A stretch of 64,000 nucleotides of DNA from Prauserella alba. GTDB lineage: Bacteria > Actinomycetota > Actinomycetes > Mycobacteriales > Pseudonocardiaceae. A program made the translations under genes and the position numbers. The notes beneath the pieces were generated by a model. That model had not been told where the DNA came from, ran no database searches, and was given only the letters and a program-made list of their open reading frames with translations. Positions 7,945 through 19,633 of the stretch are shown piece by piece (positions within the stretch are counted from its first letter, which is position 1; each line of letters begins with the position of its first letter). The DNA lies in the NCBI RefSeq assembly GCF_024171735.1, contig NZ_JAMTCH010000003.1, positions 360,841 to 424,840 of the forward strand. Reading direction: 5' to 3'.

Positions 7945-8314
7945 GATGTCGAGGTTGCGGTGTCACGGGATCGATCGGGTGACACCGGGTGAGGTCACGG
8001 CGACTCACCGCTGGACGGCCAGCACCGTGGAGGTCGCCACCGCGGCGATCGCCACGATCGCGACCGCCACGGCGACAACCGCACCCGCACAACCACAACC
8101 GCACAACCGCAACCGACCACCACGATCGGCCCCAACGGCGAACACGACAACCGGCACGACGACGAACACGGCGACGAACAGACAACCGGCCCGTCCGGAC
8201 CACCCGGACGGACCGGCACCCGAGAAAGCGAACCGAGAACCGACCGAGAAGCCGACGAGCCCACCAGGATCGACTCAGCACACTCGAGAGCACCAGGACA
8301 CGAGGCAGAAATCG
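7945..8314 (+). other. long C/A-rich ilvB 5' leader after the attenuator
   Basis: About 370 nt separate the attenuator from the ilvB start. The segment is nearly free of T; from 8074 to 8130 I count 28 C, 19 A, 9 G and 1 T in 57 nt. Such C-rich, G-poor, unstructured RNA is the profile of a Rho-utilisation site. The in-frame upstream extension of ilvB through here is low-complexity and not believable as protein. Confidence 0.4.
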
Positions 8315-10261
8315 ATGACTAGCGCGACCTCGCGATCGGAATCCGGCTCCGCCGGAGACACCGGAGCCACGGACGCCTCCGAGGCGTCCCGCAAGTCCGC
8401 CCAGCCGAACGGACCCCGTCCGAAGCCCACCCCGCCCGCGGGCACCCCCGTCCGCGTCACCGGCGCCCAGTCGCTCGTACGCGCGCTCGAGGCGGTCGGC
8501 TCCGAGGTCGTCTTCGGCATCCCGGGCGGCACGATTCTGCCCGCCTACGACCCGCTCCTCGACTCGACGAAGGTCCGCCACGTGCTGGTGCGGCACGAAC
8601 AGGCCGCCGGCCACGCCGCCACCGGGTACGCCCAGGCCACCGGCAAGGTGGGCGTGTGCATGGCGACGTCGGGTCCCGGCGCCACCAACCTGGTCACCCC
8701 GCTGGCCGACGCCAACATGGACTCGGTGCCGCTCGTGGCGATCACCGGGCAGCAGACGCGCGCGCTCATCGGCACCGACGCGTTCCAGGAAGCCGACATC
8801 TGCGGCATCACGATGCCGATCACCAAGCACAACTTCCTCGTCACCGACCCCGCCGACATCCCGCGGGTCATCGCGGAGGCGTTCCACCTGGCGAGCACGG
8901 GCCGTCCCGGTCCGGTGCTGGTCGACATCCCCAAGGACGTGCTGCAGGAGAACACGTCGTTCGCGTGGCCGCCGGAGATGACACTGCCCGGCTACCGGCC
9001 CACCCTGCGCCCCCACGGCAAGCAGGTCCGCGAGGCGGCGCGACTGATCTCGCAGTCCCGCAGGCCGGTGCTGTACGTCGGCGGCGGCGTGCTCAAGGCC
9101 GAGGCCTCGGAGGAGCTGGCCGAGCTGGCCGAGCTGACCGGCATCCCGGTCGCGACGACGTTGATGGCGCGCGGTGCGTTCCCCGATTCGCACGACCACC
9201 ACGTCGGCATGCCCGGCATGCACGGCACCGTGTCCGCCGTCGCCGCGATGCAGCGTGCGGACCTGCTGCTGGCCCTCGGCGCGCGTTTCGACGACCGGGT
9301 CACCGGCAGGCTCGACTCGTTCGCGCCGGAGGCCACCGTCGTGCACGCCGACATCGACCCGGCCGAGATCTCCAAGAACCGCAAGGCCGACGTGCCGATC
9401 GTGGGCGACTGCAAGGAGATCCTCCGCGAGCTCATCGAAGCCGTGAAGTTCGAGCACGACCGCGGCGACCGGCCCGACCTGACCGCATGGTGGACGCAGA
9501 TCAACTCGTGGCGCGACACGTTCCCGGCAGGCTACGAATGGCCGGACGACGGCGCACTCGCGCCGCAGTACGTCATCGAGCGCATCGGCGCGCTCGCCGG
9601 CCCGGACGCCTACTACACGGCGGGCGTGGGCCAGCACCAGATGTGGGCCGCCCAGTTCATCAAGTACGACCACCCGCGCAGCTGGATCAACTCCGGCGGA
9701 CTCGGCACGATGGGGTTCGCCGTGCCCGCGGCGATGGGCGCGCAGTTCGGTCACCCCGAATCGCAGGTGTGGGCGATCGACGGCGACGGTTGCTTCCAGA
9801 TGACCAACCAGGAACTGGCCACCTGTGCGCTCGAAGGGGCCCCGATCAAGGTCGCCGTGATCAACAACGGCAACCTGGGCATGGTGCGCCAGTGGCAGAA
9901 CCTCTTCTACGCCGAGCGCTACTCCAACACCGACCTCGGTACGCACAAGCACCGCATTCCGGACTTCGCTCTCCTGGCGGAGTCGCTCGGCTGTGCGGGC
10001 CTGCGGTGTGAGACCGCCGACGAGGTCGACGACGTCATCAAACAGGCGATGGCGATCGACGACCGCCCTGTCGTGATCGACTTCGTCGTCGGCAAGGATG
10101 CTCAGGTGTGGCCGATGGTCGGCCCCGGCGCCAGCAACGACGAGGTGATGGCCGCCCGCGGCATCCGGCCGCTGTTCGACGACGACGACGTCGCCGACGG
10201 ACCCGCATCCGGCGGGATCGTCGCCGACAGGGCCGTTACCGACGTGCGAGGGGAGCAGTAA
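8315..10261 (+). CDS. ilvB: acetolactate synthase large (catalytic) subunit IlvB
   Basis: Thiamine-diphosphate and FAD enzyme that condenses two pyruvates, or pyruvate and 2-oxobutyrate, to acetolactate or acetohydroxybutyrate, the first common step to valine, leucine and isoleucine. It is 648 aa with a polar leader of about 45 residues. Landmarks: the TPP-activating Glu in [15 protein letters not shown] (E95), GIPGG in the N-domain, the central FAD-binding domain, and the GDG...NNGNLGM ThDP-Mg motif at about 489-520. The ATG at 8315 has GAGGCAG upstream. ilvN begins 5 nt after its stop, so the two subunits are translationally linked; expression is probably set by the attenuator at 7823-7944. 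Confidence 0.97.
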   Translation: MTSATSRSESGSAGDTGATDASEASRKSAQPNGPRPKPTPPAGTPVRVTGAQSLVRALEAVGSEVVFGIPGGTILPAYDPLLDSTKVRHVLVRHEQAAGHAATGYAQATGKVGVCMATSGPGATNLVTPLADANMDSVPLVAITGQQTRALIGTDAFQEADICGITMPITKHNFLVTDPADIPRVIAEAFHLASTGRPGPVLVDIPKDVLQENTSFAWPPEMTLPGYRPTLRPHGKQVREAARLISQSRRPVLYVGGGVLKAEASEELAELAELTGIPVATTLMARGAFPDSHDHHVGMPGMHGTVSAVAAMQRADLLLALGARFDDRVTGRLDSFAPEATVVHADIDPAEISKNRKADVPIVGDCKEILRELIEAVKFEHDRGDRPDLTAWWTQINSWRDTFPAGYEWPDDGALAPQYVIERIGALAGPDAYYTAGVGQHQMWAAQFIKYDHPRSWINSGGLGTMGFAVPAAMGAQFGHPESQVWAIDGDGCFQMTNQELATCALEGAPIKVAVINNGNLGMVRQWQNLFYAERYSNTDLGTHKHRIPDFALLAESLGCAGLRCETADEVDDVIKQAMAIDDRPVVIDFVVGKDAQVWPMVGPGASNDEVMAARGIRPLFDDDDVADGPASGGIVADRAVTDVRGEQ

Positions 10262-10266
10262 GAGTC

Positions 10267-10773
10267 ATGAGCATGCACACGCTGAGCGTCCTGGTGGAGA
10301 ACGTCCCCGGCGTGCTCGCCCGTGTCTCCGGCCTGTTCTCCCGCCGGGGTTTCAACATCGAGTCCCTCGCCGTCGGGCCCACGGAGAACCCCGAGGTGTC
10401 CCGGATGACGATCGTCGTCGCCGTCGAGGAGCAACCGCTCGAACAGGTGACCAAACAGCTCAACAAGCTCGTGAACGTCATCAAGATCGTGGAACTCGAC
10501 CCGGCCAGCTCCGTGCAGCGCGACCTGCTGCTGGTGAAGGTGCGGGCCGACGCCACCGTGCGCAGCCAGGTCCTCGAAACCGTGGAGATGTTCCGCGCGA
10601 AGGTGGTCGACGTCTCGCCGGAGGCGGTCACCGTCGAGGCCACGGGCACGCACGACAAACTGAACGCGCTCATGCGCATGCTGGAACCGTACGGTGTGCG
10701 TGAGCTCGTGAAATCCGGCATGGTCGCGCTCGGCCGGGGCGCCCGGTCGATCACCGCGAACTCAACCCGATAG
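10267..10773 (+). CDS. ilvN: acetolactate synthase small (regulatory) subunit IlvN
   Basis: A 168-aa regulatory subunit that binds IlvB, raises its activity and confers valine feedback inhibition. An ACT domain occupies about residues 4-80 (LSVLVENVPGVLARVSGLFSRRGFNIESL), with the conserved GVLARVSGLF and FNI elements that form the effector-binding interface, followed by the IlvN C-terminal domain with the HDK (GTHDKLNAL) segment. Length matches the actinobacterial family. It starts 5 nt after ilvB and is followed by ilvC after 93 nt. Confidence 0.97.
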   Translation: MSMHTLSVLVENVPGVLARVSGLFSRRGFNIESLAVGPTENPEVSRMTIVVAVEEQPLEQVTKQLNKLVNVIKIVELDPASSVQRDLLLVKVRADATVRSQVLETVEMFRAKVVDVSPEAVTVEATGTHDKLNALMRMLEPYGVRELVKSGMVALGRGARSITANSTR

Positions 10774-11880
<1,107 letters not shown>

Positions 11881-11911
11881 TTCATTCGATAGGCTCGTTC
11901 TTCCGGCGCAG

Positions 11912-11944
11912 ACCCCCGGGACGTACGCTACGTCTTGGGGGTTT
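11912..11944 (+). terminator. terminator after ilvC
   Basis: ACCCCC (11912-11917) pairs with GGGGGT (11937-11942) and an inner stem GACGTA/TACGTC with a CGC loop extends it, followed by TTTG. It lies 32 nt after the ilvC stop and ends the ilvBNC operon. Confidence 0.8.
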
Positions 11945-11972
11945 GTGCTGCTCAGGGCTACCGTGCGGGGTG

Positions 11973-12380
11973 ATGACCGATGGCGTTGACCCTGGCGCGC
12001 CCTCGGCCGCGGGCCCGGGCGGGACCGCAGGCCCGGCCCGCGCTCAGCAGGCGAAGCACGACGTGTCGGCCGCACTGGACCTGAGCTCCGCCACGTGGAC
12101 GCGGCTACGCGACAAGGCGGGCACCGAGCACGGCCCGGTCGAGTACGCGTTCGTGCGCCACACCGACGGCGTGACGTACGTCGTCCTGCGGTCCGTGCCC
12201 GGCGGCGGCACGCACGAGGCCGGCGGGCACCACCGCGGCCGGTACGACGGTCGGCACGACACGGAACCCGGGGACGGGCACGCCGCCCCCGCGCCGACCG
12301 TGCTCGTGTTCACGCCGTCGGAATGGGATGCGTTCCTCGCGGGGGTGCGCGACGGCGAGTTCGACCGGCCACCGGAATGA
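11973..12380 (+). CDS. DUF397-like protein
   Basis: A 135-aa protein whose C-terminal half fits the DUF397 pattern common in actinomycetes: VEYAFV, then VVLRS, then LVFTPSEWDAFLAGVRDGEFD. A Gly/Ala/His-rich insert separates the halves and about 30 disordered residues precede them, so it is longer than the usual 60-80 aa. DUF397 proteins often sit beside XRE-type regulators in developmental systems, but no such gene is adjacent. The ATG at 11973 lies 8 nt after TACCGT, the same -10 sequence as the ilvB leader. Confidence 0.65.
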   Translation: MTDGVDPGAPSAAGPGGTAGPARAQQAKHDVSAALDLSSATWTRLRDKAGTEHGPVEYAFVRHTDGVTYVVLRSVPGGGTHEAGGHHRGRYDGRHDTEPGDGHAAPAPTVLVFTPSEWDAFLAGVRDGEFDRPPE

Positions 12381-12873
12381 CCGCACCGTGTCTCGGATCG
12401 ATCACGGTGACGACGCGATGAGGCAACGGCCCGACCCGGATCGACGGCAGGTCGGGCCGTCGACGTCGAGGCACCGCATCGCCTCGCGCCGATTCGAGCC
12501 GGTGAACCGGGCATGGTGACCTGACGAACGAAGTTCGCATTCGGCGGCTGTGACCAGCGACGACGCGCGGAGAATTGTCCTCGATGGCGCCGATTTGCCG
12601 TCCGAGCATTGCGTGTGCGTTAACTCCGGCGGATAGACTCCTTGCGATCGAGGGCACAGCGACGTGACCTCGACCACGCCGACGATCGCCACGGCTGGCG
12701 AGCAGCACCGGGCAGGTCCGTCGGCGAGTGCGGGGCAGGCGCGGGTCGTGACACGCAGGTGGCAGCGGAGCCGAGGCGCACCGCCCGCCGCTCCGGCCTG
12801 CGGTATGTGACACCGCGAGAGCGGGCGTGCCTGCCGCGCAAGACCAGTGAGTCGAGCTACGGAAAGGCGCAAC
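12381..12873. other. intergenic region upstream of serA
   Basis: No convincing gene in 493 nt. A hairpin at 12428-12458 (GGCCCGACC with GGTCGGGCC, 13-nt loop) may end the preceding gene. TAGACT at 12634-12639, with TTGCGT upstream at a 19-bp spacing, is a possible serA promoter, which would give a leader of about 230 nt. I saw no recognisable riboswitch. Confidence 0.4.
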
Positions 12874-14469
12874 GTGACCACTTCCACCAAGCCCGTCGTC
12901 CTCCTCGCCGAGAAGCTCGCCCCCTCCGCGGTGAGCGTCTTCGGGGACGAGGTCGAGATCCGGCACGTGGACGGAACGGACCGGCCGGCACTGCTCGAGG
13001 CGGTGAAGACCGCCGACGCGCTGCTCGTACGGTCCGCGACGCAGGTCGACGCCGAGGTGCTCGACGCCACCAGCTCACTGAAGGTGGTCGCCCGCGCCGG
13101 TGTCGGTCTCGACAACGTCGACGTGCCCGCGGCCACCCAGCACGGTGTGCTCGTGGTGAACGCGCCGACGTCGAACATCGTTTCCGCGGCCGAGCACGCC
13201 GTCGCGCTGCTGCTGTCGGTGCTGCGCCGCGTCCCCGCCGCCGACCAGAGCCTGCAGGGCGGCGAATGGAAGCGCAGCTCCTACACCGGCGTCGAGCTGA
13301 ACGGCAAGACCGTCGGCGTGGTCGGCTTCGGCAAGATCGGCCAGCTCGTGTCGCAGCGTCTCGGCGCGTTCGACACGAAGCTGCTCGCCTACGACCCGTA
13401 CGCTTCGGCGGCCCGCGCCAAGCAGTTCGGGGTCGAACTCGTCACCCTCGACGACCTGCTCGAGCGGGCCGACATCGTCACCGTCCACCTGCCGAAGACG
13501 CCCGAGACCAAGGGCCTGATCGACGCGAAGGCGCTGGCGAAGACCAAGAAGGGCGTCATCGTCGTCAACGCCGCGCGCGGCGGCCTGATCGACGAGGATG
13601 CGCTGGCAGGCGCCGTGTCGGACGGCCACGTGGGCGGCGCGGGCATCGACGTGTTCGAGTCCGAGCCGGTCACCGAGAGCCCGCTGTTCGGCCTGCCCAA
13701 CGTCGTGGTGACGCCGCACCTCGGCGCGTCGACGGGGGAGGCGCAGGACCGTGCGGGCACCGACGTCGCGAAGTCGACGCTGCTCGCGCTGCGCGGCGAG
13801 TTCGTGCCGGACGCGGTGAACGTCGCGGGTGGCGCGGTCACCGACGAGGTGCGGCCGTACCTGCCGCTGGCCCAGAAGCTCGGCACGGTGCTGTCGGCGT
13901 TCAGCGCGAAGGCACCGCAGTCGGTGTCGGTCATCGCCTCCGGTGAACTGTCCGGTGAGGACGTCAGCGTGCTGCAGCTGGCGGCGCTGCGCGGGGTGTT
14001 CGCCAATGTCGTCGAGTCGCAGGTCACGTTCGTGAACGCCCCGCGGTTGGCCGAGGAGCTGGGCGTGCAGGTGTCGGTCAGCACGGAGCCGGAGAGCCAG
14101 AACTACCGCAGCCAGCTGACGGTGCGCGCCGTGCAGGACGACGGCACGGCGCACACGGTGTCGGGCTCGGTCACCGGCAAGGAGGAGGTGCAGAAGCTGA
14201 TCGAGATCGACGGCAGGCACTTCGACATCCGGGCCGAGGGGAACATGCTCCTGATGGAGTACCCCGACAAGCCGGGCATCATGGGCCGGGTCGGCACGGT
14301 GCTGGGCGAGGCCGGGGTGAACATCGACGCCGCGCAGATCAGCCAGACCACCGACCGTTCCGACTCGGTGATGCTGCTGCGGGTGGACCGTCCGGTCGAC
14401 CCGGCGCTGCTCGACCCGATCGGCGCCGCCGTCTCGGCCCGCAAGATCCGTTCGATCTCGTTCCCGTGA
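12874..14469 (+). CDS. serA: D-3-phosphoglycerate dehydrogenase SerA (long, ACT-containing form)
   Basis: First enzyme of serine synthesis, oxidising 3-phosphoglycerate to phosphohydroxypyruvate with NAD. It is 531 aa, the long type also found in mycobacteria. Domain order: substrate/NAD-binding 2-hydroxyacid dehydrogenase domain (1-310; GFGKIGQ at about 151, NAARGGLIDEDAL at about 231, catalytic His in PHLGAST at about 280), an allosteric substrate-binding (ASB) domain (about 320-450), and a C-terminal ACT domain (NMLLMEYPDKPGIMGRVGTVLGEAGVNI, about 458-485) for serine feedback. The GTG at 12874 has GGAAAGG 7 nt upstream. It sits alone between ilvC and a secreted protease. Confidence 0.96.
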   Translation: MTTSTKPVVLLAEKLAPSAVSVFGDEVEIRHVDGTDRPALLEAVKTADALLVRSATQVDAEVLDATSSLKVVARAGVGLDNVDVPAATQHGVLVVNAPTSNIVSAAEHAVALLLSVLRRVPAADQSLQGGEWKRSSYTGVELNGKTVGVVGFGKIGQLVSQRLGAFDTKLLAYDPYASAARAKQFGVELVTLDDLLERADIVTVHLPKTPETKGLIDAKALAKTKKGVIVVNAARGGLIDEDALAGAVSDGHVGGAGIDVFESEPVTESPLFGLPNVVVTPHLGASTGEAQDRAGTDVAKSTLLALRGEFVPDAVNVAGGAVTDEVRPYLPLAQKLGTVLSAFSAKAPQSVSVIASGELSGEDVSVLQLAALRGVFANVVESQVTFVNAPRLAEELGVQVSVSTEPESQNYRSQLTVRAVQDDGTAHTVSGSVTGKEEVQKLIEIDGRHFDIRAEGNMLLMEYPDKPGIMGRVGTVLGEAGVNIDAAQISQTTDRSDSVMLLRVDRPVDPALLDPIGAAVSARKIRSISFP

Positions 14470-14590
14470 CCGCGGTCGCCGGATACCAGGTACAAACCAT
14501 CACATTCGGATAAATCGCTACGAATGGCGCTATTGGGTGACGTCCCGGTGGTGTTGGCTGGCTGACCATCGATTGTCAACCTCCCGACCC

Positions 14591-14607
14591 ATTGGGGGCG
14601 CCCCAAT
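14591..14607 (+). promoter_or_regulatory. inverted repeat abutting the protease start codon
   Basis: ATTGGGG (14591-14597) and CCCCAAT (14601-14607) flank GCG and end exactly at the ATG at 14608. The GGGG that could serve as ribosome site is in the left arm, so the hairpin could hide it; as DNA it could be an operator. Confidence 0.5.
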
Positions 14608-17600
14608 ATGAACCGCTGGCGAGCACGCCTGCTCGCGACCTGTTCGACCGCCCTGCTTGCCGCCACCTTCGCGGCAGGCGGGGCGTCGGCGCAGGACGCG
14701 GCGAGTATCGAACCGCTGCCGACCGCCTCGGCCGACGACCTCGACCCCGGTCGCGCCGACGGCGGCATTTCCCCGCGGCTGGCCGATTCGCAGGGCCGTA
14801 CCTCGGCCTTCGTCGAAGTGCGGAAACAGGCCGCGGTCGACGCGTTCAACGACGAGAAGGCCAAGGGCACGAAGGCCGCCGCGAAAGCCGCGAAACGTGC
14901 CAGGTCCGCAGCACTGGGTGCCGTCGACAGGGTCGTCGGCACTCTCAGGGCGACCGACACCGGCACCACGGTGCTGGCGCGCACGGCCAACGCGATCCCC
15001 GGTGCCCTCGTCTCCGCCGATGCGGAGCGGCTGCGTGAGCTGGCCGGCCGCGACGACGTCGTGTCCGTCAAGCCGATCGTGCCGAAGAAGCACCAGAACG
15101 CGGGTGCCGACCAGCTGACGAAGGCCATCAACGTCTGGCAGCAGACCGGGCACTACGGCGAGGACGTCAAGGTCGGTGTCATCGACAGCGGCATCGACTA
15201 CACGCACGCCACCTTCGGCGGGCCGGGCACGAAGGAGGCCTACGAGTCGGTCGACCCGGCGAAGGAGGCCCCCGAGCTGTTCCCGTCGGCGAAGGTCGCG
15301 GGCGGCACGGACCTCGTCGGTGACGACTACGACGCCTCGGGCGAGAACGGCTCCGAGACGCCGAAGCCGGACCCCAACCCGCTGCCCTGCATGGACCACG
15401 GCACGCATGTGGCCGGCACCGCGGCCGGCTACGGCGTCGGGGCCGACGGGTCGACGTTCACCGGTGACTACTCGAAGCTCGACGGCGACGACCTGATGGA
15501 TATGAAGGTCGCGCCGGGCAGCGCGCCGAAGGCCGAGCTGTACGACATCAAGGTGTTCGGCTGCGCCGGGTCGACGGCCGTCATGGCACAGGCGATGGAC
15601 TGGACGCTCGACCCGAACGGCGACGGCGACTTCTCCGACAAGCTCGACGTCGTCAACATGTCGGTCGGCAGCGACTACGGTGCGCCGGACGACCCGGAGT
15701 CCGACTTCGTGCGCAAGCTCGTCGCCAACGACGTGCTGCCGGTGATGTCGGCCGGCAACGGCGGCGATCTGTACGACGTCGGCGGCAGCCCCGGCAACAC
15801 GCCCGAAGGACTGGGCGTGGCGAGCATCCGGGATTCCTACGTGCTGCGTGACGCGGTCGAGGTGACCGAACCGTCCGATGTGGCCGGCAAGGTCGCAGGC
15901 CAGTTCAGCCTCTATTACACCGACTACGACTCGCTCGACATCACGAAACCGGTCGTGGCGCTCTCCGAGGGCAACGCATCCGGCTGCGGTGAGTTCTCCG
16001 AGTCCGACGCCGCCGCGGTCAAGGGCAAGATCGCCTGGTTGGAATGGGACGACAACGACGGGACGCGGGAGTGCGGTTCGGCCGCCCGCGCCGACAACGC
16101 CACGGCGGCCGGTGCCGCGGGCGTCGTGTTCACCTCCGGGGTGCAGAACTTCGGCGCCGCCATCGCGGGCAACGAGGACGTTCCGGTCTTCCAGCTGACC
16201 GGTGACGCCACCGAGCAGCTGCGGCCCTCGCTCGATGAGGGCACGCTGGAGATCGCCATGAACGGCGACGGGCGCACGTCACTGCCCACTGAGGACGAGT
16301 CCATCGAGGACACGCCGAGCTCGTTCACCTCGCGTGGCGTGCGCGGTCCTGCGGTCAAGCCCGACCTGGCGTCGCCGGGTGACACGATCGCCTCGGCCCT
16401 GATGGGAGGCGGGGACGCCGCCACGGTGATGTCGGGCACGTCGATGGCCTCGCCGCACGCGGCGGGCATCACGGCGCTCGTGCGTGAGGCCAATCCGGAC
16501 TGGACCGCCACCGAGGTCAAGAACTCGGTCATGAACACCGCGGCCCACGAGGTGACTTCCGACGGCACGGCCGTCGGGCCGCAGCGGGTCGGTGCGGGCC
16601 GCATCGACGCGCGAGCCGCGGTCGGCAACGACGTCATGGCGTACTCGCTGCGCGACCGCAAGGCCGTCAGTGTGTCGTTCGGCGTGCTGGAGGTCAGTCA
16701 GCCGACCACGAAGCGCAAGGTCGTCCGCATCGTCAACAAGGGCGACGAGACCGAGCGGTACTCGTTGAGCTATGCGGCCTCGTCCACGATCCCGGGCGTG
16801 AGCTACGAACTCTCGCGGGACTCCGTGACGGTACCGGCCCACGGCAGCGCCCACGTGCGCGTGAAGCTGCGGATCGACCCCGCGGCGATGCGCAAGACCG
16901 TCGACCCGACGTTGGAGCGCAACCAGCTCGGCGTGGCGCGGCAGTTCGTCGCCGAGGCGGCCGGCCGCCTCGTGCTCGAGCCGGCGGGCGACGGTGCGAC
17001 GCTGCGGCTCCCGGTGCACGCCGCGCCGAAGCCGGTGGCGAAACTGCACCACTCCCGGAACATCGCGTTCCGGGGTGGTTCCGACACCGCGGACGTGCGG
17101 GTGCTGGGCCGCGGCCTCGACCAGGGTTCCGGCAGTGAGGCCTACCGGTCGCTGCTGAGCATCATGGAGCTGCACGCCCGGTCGCCGAAGCTGCCGCCCT
17201 GCTTCGGCGAGCAGACGAACGGCTGCACCGTCAACGAGACGGCCGAGGGCGGAGACCTGCGGTACGCAGGCGCCACATCGGTCGGTGAGGGAGACGGCGC
17301 GATGCTCGCTTTCGGACTGTCCACATGGGGCGACTGGTCGAGCCTCGGCGGGCACACGATCCCGTACATCCACACCGACACCGATGGTGACGGCGAGGCC
17401 GACTACGAGACCTACGCCATGCCGATGCCCGCCACGGACGTCCTGGTCGCCCAGACCGTGCGACTGTCCGACGGTTCCACTGTGGACCTGCAGCCGGTCA
17501 ACGGGCAGTTCGGTGACGTCGACACGAACACGTTCGACAGCAACGTCGCGGTACTGCCGGTGTCGCTGAGCGCGCTGGGGATCGACCCTTCGGCCGACTC

Positions 17601-17916
17601 GCACGAGATCAGCTACACGGTCGGCGTCTCCGGCTTCTACGGCGACCCCGAGACGGGCGATGTGGACACGATCGACGAGCCGATCGCGTTCGATCCGCTG
17701 AACCCGGAGTACACCGTCGCCGGTGCCGACGGCGCCGCGGCCCTGTCGTACGTGGCGGGTCGCGGTGACCGGTTCACGGTGACGCGGAGTCCGGAATCGG
17801 CGGACTCGGCCGAGGGGCTGCTGGTGCTGAGTCACCACAACGCCTCCGGCAGGCGCGCCTCGACGGTCGGTGTCCACGAGCTCGACCACCGGCCGGTGTC
17901 GACGAACGGCGGCTGA
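14608..17916 (+). CDS. secreted subtilisin-like (S8) serine protease with PA insert
   Basis: A 1102-aa exported protease. Residues 1-28 form a signal peptide ending AGGASA, followed by a propeptide-like region. The S8 domain has the full triad: Asp193 in [10 protein letters not shown], His267 in DHGTHVAGT and Ser612 in [18 protein letters not shown] supplies the oxyanion Asn. A protease-associated (PA) domain is inserted at about 444-531, as in lactocepin-like and plant subtilases. About 450 C-terminal residues are beta-rich, with an fn3-like segment after the catalytic domain and an acidic DTDGDGEAD loop that may bind calcium. No cell-wall anchor is visible, so it is probably released. Likely role is extracellular protein degradation. 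Confidence 0.93.
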   Translation: MNRWRARLLATCSTALLAATFAAGGASAQDAASIEPLPTASADDLDPGRADGGISPRLADSQGRTSAFVEVRKQAAVDAFNDEKAKGTKAAAKAAKRARSAALGAVDRVVGTLRATDTGTTVLARTANAIPGALVSADAERLRELAGRDDVVSVKPIVPKKHQNAGADQLTKAINVWQQTGHYGEDVKVGVIDSGIDYTHATFGGPGTKEAYESVDPAKEAPELFPSAKVAGGTDLVGDDYDASGENGSETPKPDPNPLPCMDHGTHVAGTAAGYGVGADGSTFTGDYSKLDGDDLMDMKVAPGSAPKAELYDIKVFGCAGSTAVMAQAMDWTLDPNGDGDFSDKLDVVNMSVGSDYGAPDDPESDFVRKLVANDVLPVMSAGNGGDLYDVGGSPGNTPEGLGVASIRDSYVLRDAVEVTEPSDVAGKVAGQFSLYYTDYDSLDITKPVVALSEGNASGCGEFSESDAAAVKGKIAWLEWDDNDGTRECGSAARADNATAAGAAGVVFTSGVQNFGAAIAGNEDVPVFQLTGDATEQLRPSLDEGTLEIAMNGDGRTSLPTEDESIEDTPSSFTSRGVRGPAVKPDLASPGDTIASALMGGGDAATVMSGTSMASPHAAGITALVREANPDWTATEVKNSVMNTAAHEVTSDGTAVGPQRVGAGRIDARAAVGNDVMAYSLRDRKAVSVSFGVLEVSQPTTKRKVVRIVNKGDETERYSLSYAASSTIPGVSYELSRDSVTVPAHGSAHVRVKLRIDPAAMRKTVDPTLERNQLGVARQFVAEAAGRLVLEPAGDGATLRLPVHAAPKPVAKLHHSRNIAFRGGSDTADVRVLGRGLDQGSGSEAYRSLLSIMELHARSPKLPPCFGEQTNGCTVNETAEGGDLRYAGATSVGEGDGAMLAFGLSTWGDWSSLGGHTIPYIHTDTDGDGEADYETYAMPMPATDVLVAQTVRLSDGSTVDLQPVNGQFGDVDTNTFDSNVAVLPVSLSALGIDPSADSHEISYTVGVSGFYGDPETGDVDTIDEPIAFDPLNPEYTVAGADGAAALSYVAGRGDRFTVTRSPESADSAEGLLVLSHHNASGRRASTVGVHELDHRPVSTNGG

Positions 17917-17965
17917 CCGGGTGCGGCGGCTTGCTCCGGCGGGCCGTGCCGACGGGTGGCGATGA

Positions 17966-18002
17966 TGTGCCCGGGACCCCATCTCGCGGGGTCCCGGGCA
18001 CA
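17966..18002 (+). terminator. terminator after the S8 protease
   Basis: A perfect 15-bp stem (17966-17980 with 17988-18002) encloses the 7-nt loop ATCTCGC. It lies 50 nt after the protease stop; there is no T-tract. Confidence 0.8.
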
Positions 18003-18164
18003 CCTGTGAGGCCACCGGACGGGGGACCCGCGACGGTGGCGCTTGCGCCGTTGGGGTGGTCGTGGGTCGACAGTTCGTCGACGCCCGGTAACCTGCCGTC
18101 GCTGGCTTTGGATGCGAATGGGGTACCCGCGGTCGATGGGGCCCGGTCTGACGGAGGTGTGTGG

Positions 18165-19211
18165 ATGCGGCTCGCTGTGATCCCGGGTGATGGGATCGGG
18201 CCCGAAGTGGTCTCCGAAGCGATCAAGGTCCTCGGGGAGGTTGTCCCGAACGCCGAGACGACCAGCTACGACCTCGGTGCCTCCCGCTGGCACTCGACGG
18301 GTGAACTGCTGCCCGAGTCGGTGCTGGGTGAACTCGCCGAGCACGACGCGATCCTGCTGGGTGCGGTCGGCGATCCGAGCGTGCCCAGCGGCATTCTCGA
18401 GCGCGGCCTGCTGTTGCGGCTGCGGTTCGAGCTCGATCACCACGTCAATCTCCGCCCCGGCAGGCTGTACCCGGGCGTGAAGGGCCCGCTGGCCGACCCC
18501 GGCGAGATCGACATGATCGTCGTCCGCGAGGGCACCGAGGGGCCGTACGCCGGCAACGGCGGTCTGCTCCGCAAGGACACCGAGCACGAGATCGCGACGG
18601 AGGTCAGCCTGAACACGGCCTTCGGCATCCGCCGGGTCGTGTCGGATGCCTTCCGCAGGGCGAACGAGCGCCCGCGCAAGCACCTCACGCTGGTGCACAA
18701 GACCAACGTGCTGGAGCACTCCGGGTCGTTGTGGTCGCGGATCGTGGAGGAGGTCTCGCTCGAGTACCCCGAGGTGTCGGTGGCGTACTCGCACGTGGAC
18801 GCCGCCACGATCCACATGGTCACGGATCCGAGCCGGTTCGACGTGATCGTCACCGACAACCTGTTCGGCGACATCATCACCGACCTGGCTGCCGCCGTGA
18901 CCGGCGGCATCGGCCTCGCGGCCAGCGGCAACCTCGACATCTCGGGCCGTAACCCGAGCATGTTCGAGCCGGTGCACGGCAGCGCGCCCGACATCGCAGG
19001 GCAGAACGTCGCCGACCCGACGGCGACGGTGCTGTCGGTGTCGTTGCTGCTCGACCACCTCGGCGAGAAGGAAGCCGCCCGCCGTATCGAGGCGTCGGTG
19101 GCGTTCGACCTCGCGACGCGCGACCAGGCGTCGCCGGGCACCACGACGGCGATCGGTGACCGTCTCGCGGCGCTGGTGTCGTCCAACGCCGCGCCCCGTC
19201 CCGCGCTCTGA
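18165..19211 (+). CDS. leuB: 3-isopropylmalate dehydrogenase LeuB
   Basis: NAD-dependent oxidative decarboxylation of 3-isopropylmalate to 2-ketoisocaproate precursor, the third step of leucine synthesis; such enzymes may also act on 3-methylmalate in the citramalate route made by the next gene. It is 348 aa. Motifs: [10 protein letters not shown] at 4-13, [16 protein letters not shown] substrate loop, the [11 protein letters not shown] metal site (about 230-240), and [17 protein letters not shown] for NAD binding. The ATG at 18165 has GGAGG upstream; the longer frame overlaps a terminator. Leucine and isoleucine genes are clustered here with cimA. Confidence 0.95.
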   Translation: MRLAVIPGDGIGPEVVSEAIKVLGEVVPNAETTSYDLGASRWHSTGELLPESVLGELAEHDAILLGAVGDPSVPSGILERGLLLRLRFELDHHVNLRPGRLYPGVKGPLADPGEIDMIVVREGTEGPYAGNGGLLRKDTEHEIATEVSLNTAFGIRRVVSDAFRRANERPRKHLTLVHKTNVLEHSGSLWSRIVEEVSLEYPEVSVAYSHVDAATIHMVTDPSRFDVIVTDNLFGDIITDLAAAVTGGIGLAASGNLDISGRNPSMFEPVHGSAPDIAGQNVADPTATVLSVSLLLDHLGEKEAARRIEASVAFDLATRDQASPGTTTAIGDRLAALVSSNAAPRPAL

Positions 19212-19257
19212 GAACTGCCGATCCGGCGACAGCCGACCGACGACAGCCGACCGACGA

Positions 19258-19290
19258 CAGGCGCCCCGGCCCACGCGGCCGGGGCGCCTG
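19258..19290 (+). terminator. terminator after leuB
   Basis: A 14-bp GC-rich perfect stem (19258-19271 with 19277-19290) with a 5-nt loop lies 47 nt after the leuB stop. Confidence 0.8.
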
Positions 19291-19407
19291 TGTGTGTCCG
19301 GGTGGGGTGCCGGGCGAGGCGTCCACCGTCACACCGGCGCCGTCACCCGGGCACGCCGAGGCGGGGCGGCTGCGTCGGGTCCGGAATGTGGGAACGAAGC
19401 CCAGTGG

Positions 19408-19438
19408 TTGGACTTGCTCGTGTGCGGTGTGGCATGAT
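19408..19438 (+). promoter_or_regulatory. cimA leader promoter
   Basis: TTGGAC (19408-19413) and CATGAT (19433-19438) are 19 bp apart. The -10 ends 7 nt before the ATG of the leader peptide, the same layout as at the ilvB leader, so the mRNA is probably leaderless. Confidence 0.5.
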
Positions 19439-19445
19439 GCGGCGC

Positions 19446-19490
19446 ATGGACACGTTTCGCGTGATCATTATTGGCAGGCGCGCCGGGTAA
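19446..19490 (+). CDS. cimA attenuator leader peptide with Val-Ile-Ile-Ile
   Basis: A 14-residue frame: M-D-T-F-R-V-I-I-I-G-R-R-A-G, then TAA. Codons 6-9 are GTG ATC ATT ATT. ATT is rare at this GC content, so two ATT codons in a 14-codon frame are notable. Three successive isoleucine codons just before a terminator fit attenuation by charged tRNA-Ile. This would let isoleucine supply control citramalate synthase directly downstream. Confidence 0.75.
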   Translation: MDTFRVIIIGRRAG

Positions 19491-19550
19491 GTGCCCCGTA
19501 GGAGCACCCGGCGCGCAGACCTCTCGCATCCACCGCGGGGGGTCTTTTTT
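19478..19550 (+). terminator. cimA transcription attenuator
   Basis: GCGCGCCGGG (19478-19487), starting two codons after the Ile run, pairs perfectly with CCCGGCGCGC (19507-19516). The terminator stem AGACCTC/GGGGTCT (19517-19523 with 19539-19545, one wobble pair) follows at once and runs into TTTTTT (19545-19550). A ribosome stalled on the Ile codons would cover the left arm of the first stem. The competing antiterminator needs computed folding. Confidence 0.75.
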
Positions 19551-19633
19551 GTGGCCGCTGCCGGCCGCGCGCCATCGGCACAGTTGTCGGCCATCCCGCT
19601 GTTGTTCGCACACCGCGACGAGGAGACGAACCC

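Noticed and set aside
7943-8314. In-frame N-terminal extension of ilvB
   Set aside because: Low-complexity Thr/Ala/Arg sequence caused by T-poor DNA; a ribosome site and the family N-terminus support 8315.
12381-12873. Riboswitch upstream of serA
   Set aside because: No conserved riboswitch core could be recognised by eye; only a hairpin and a weak promoter are present.
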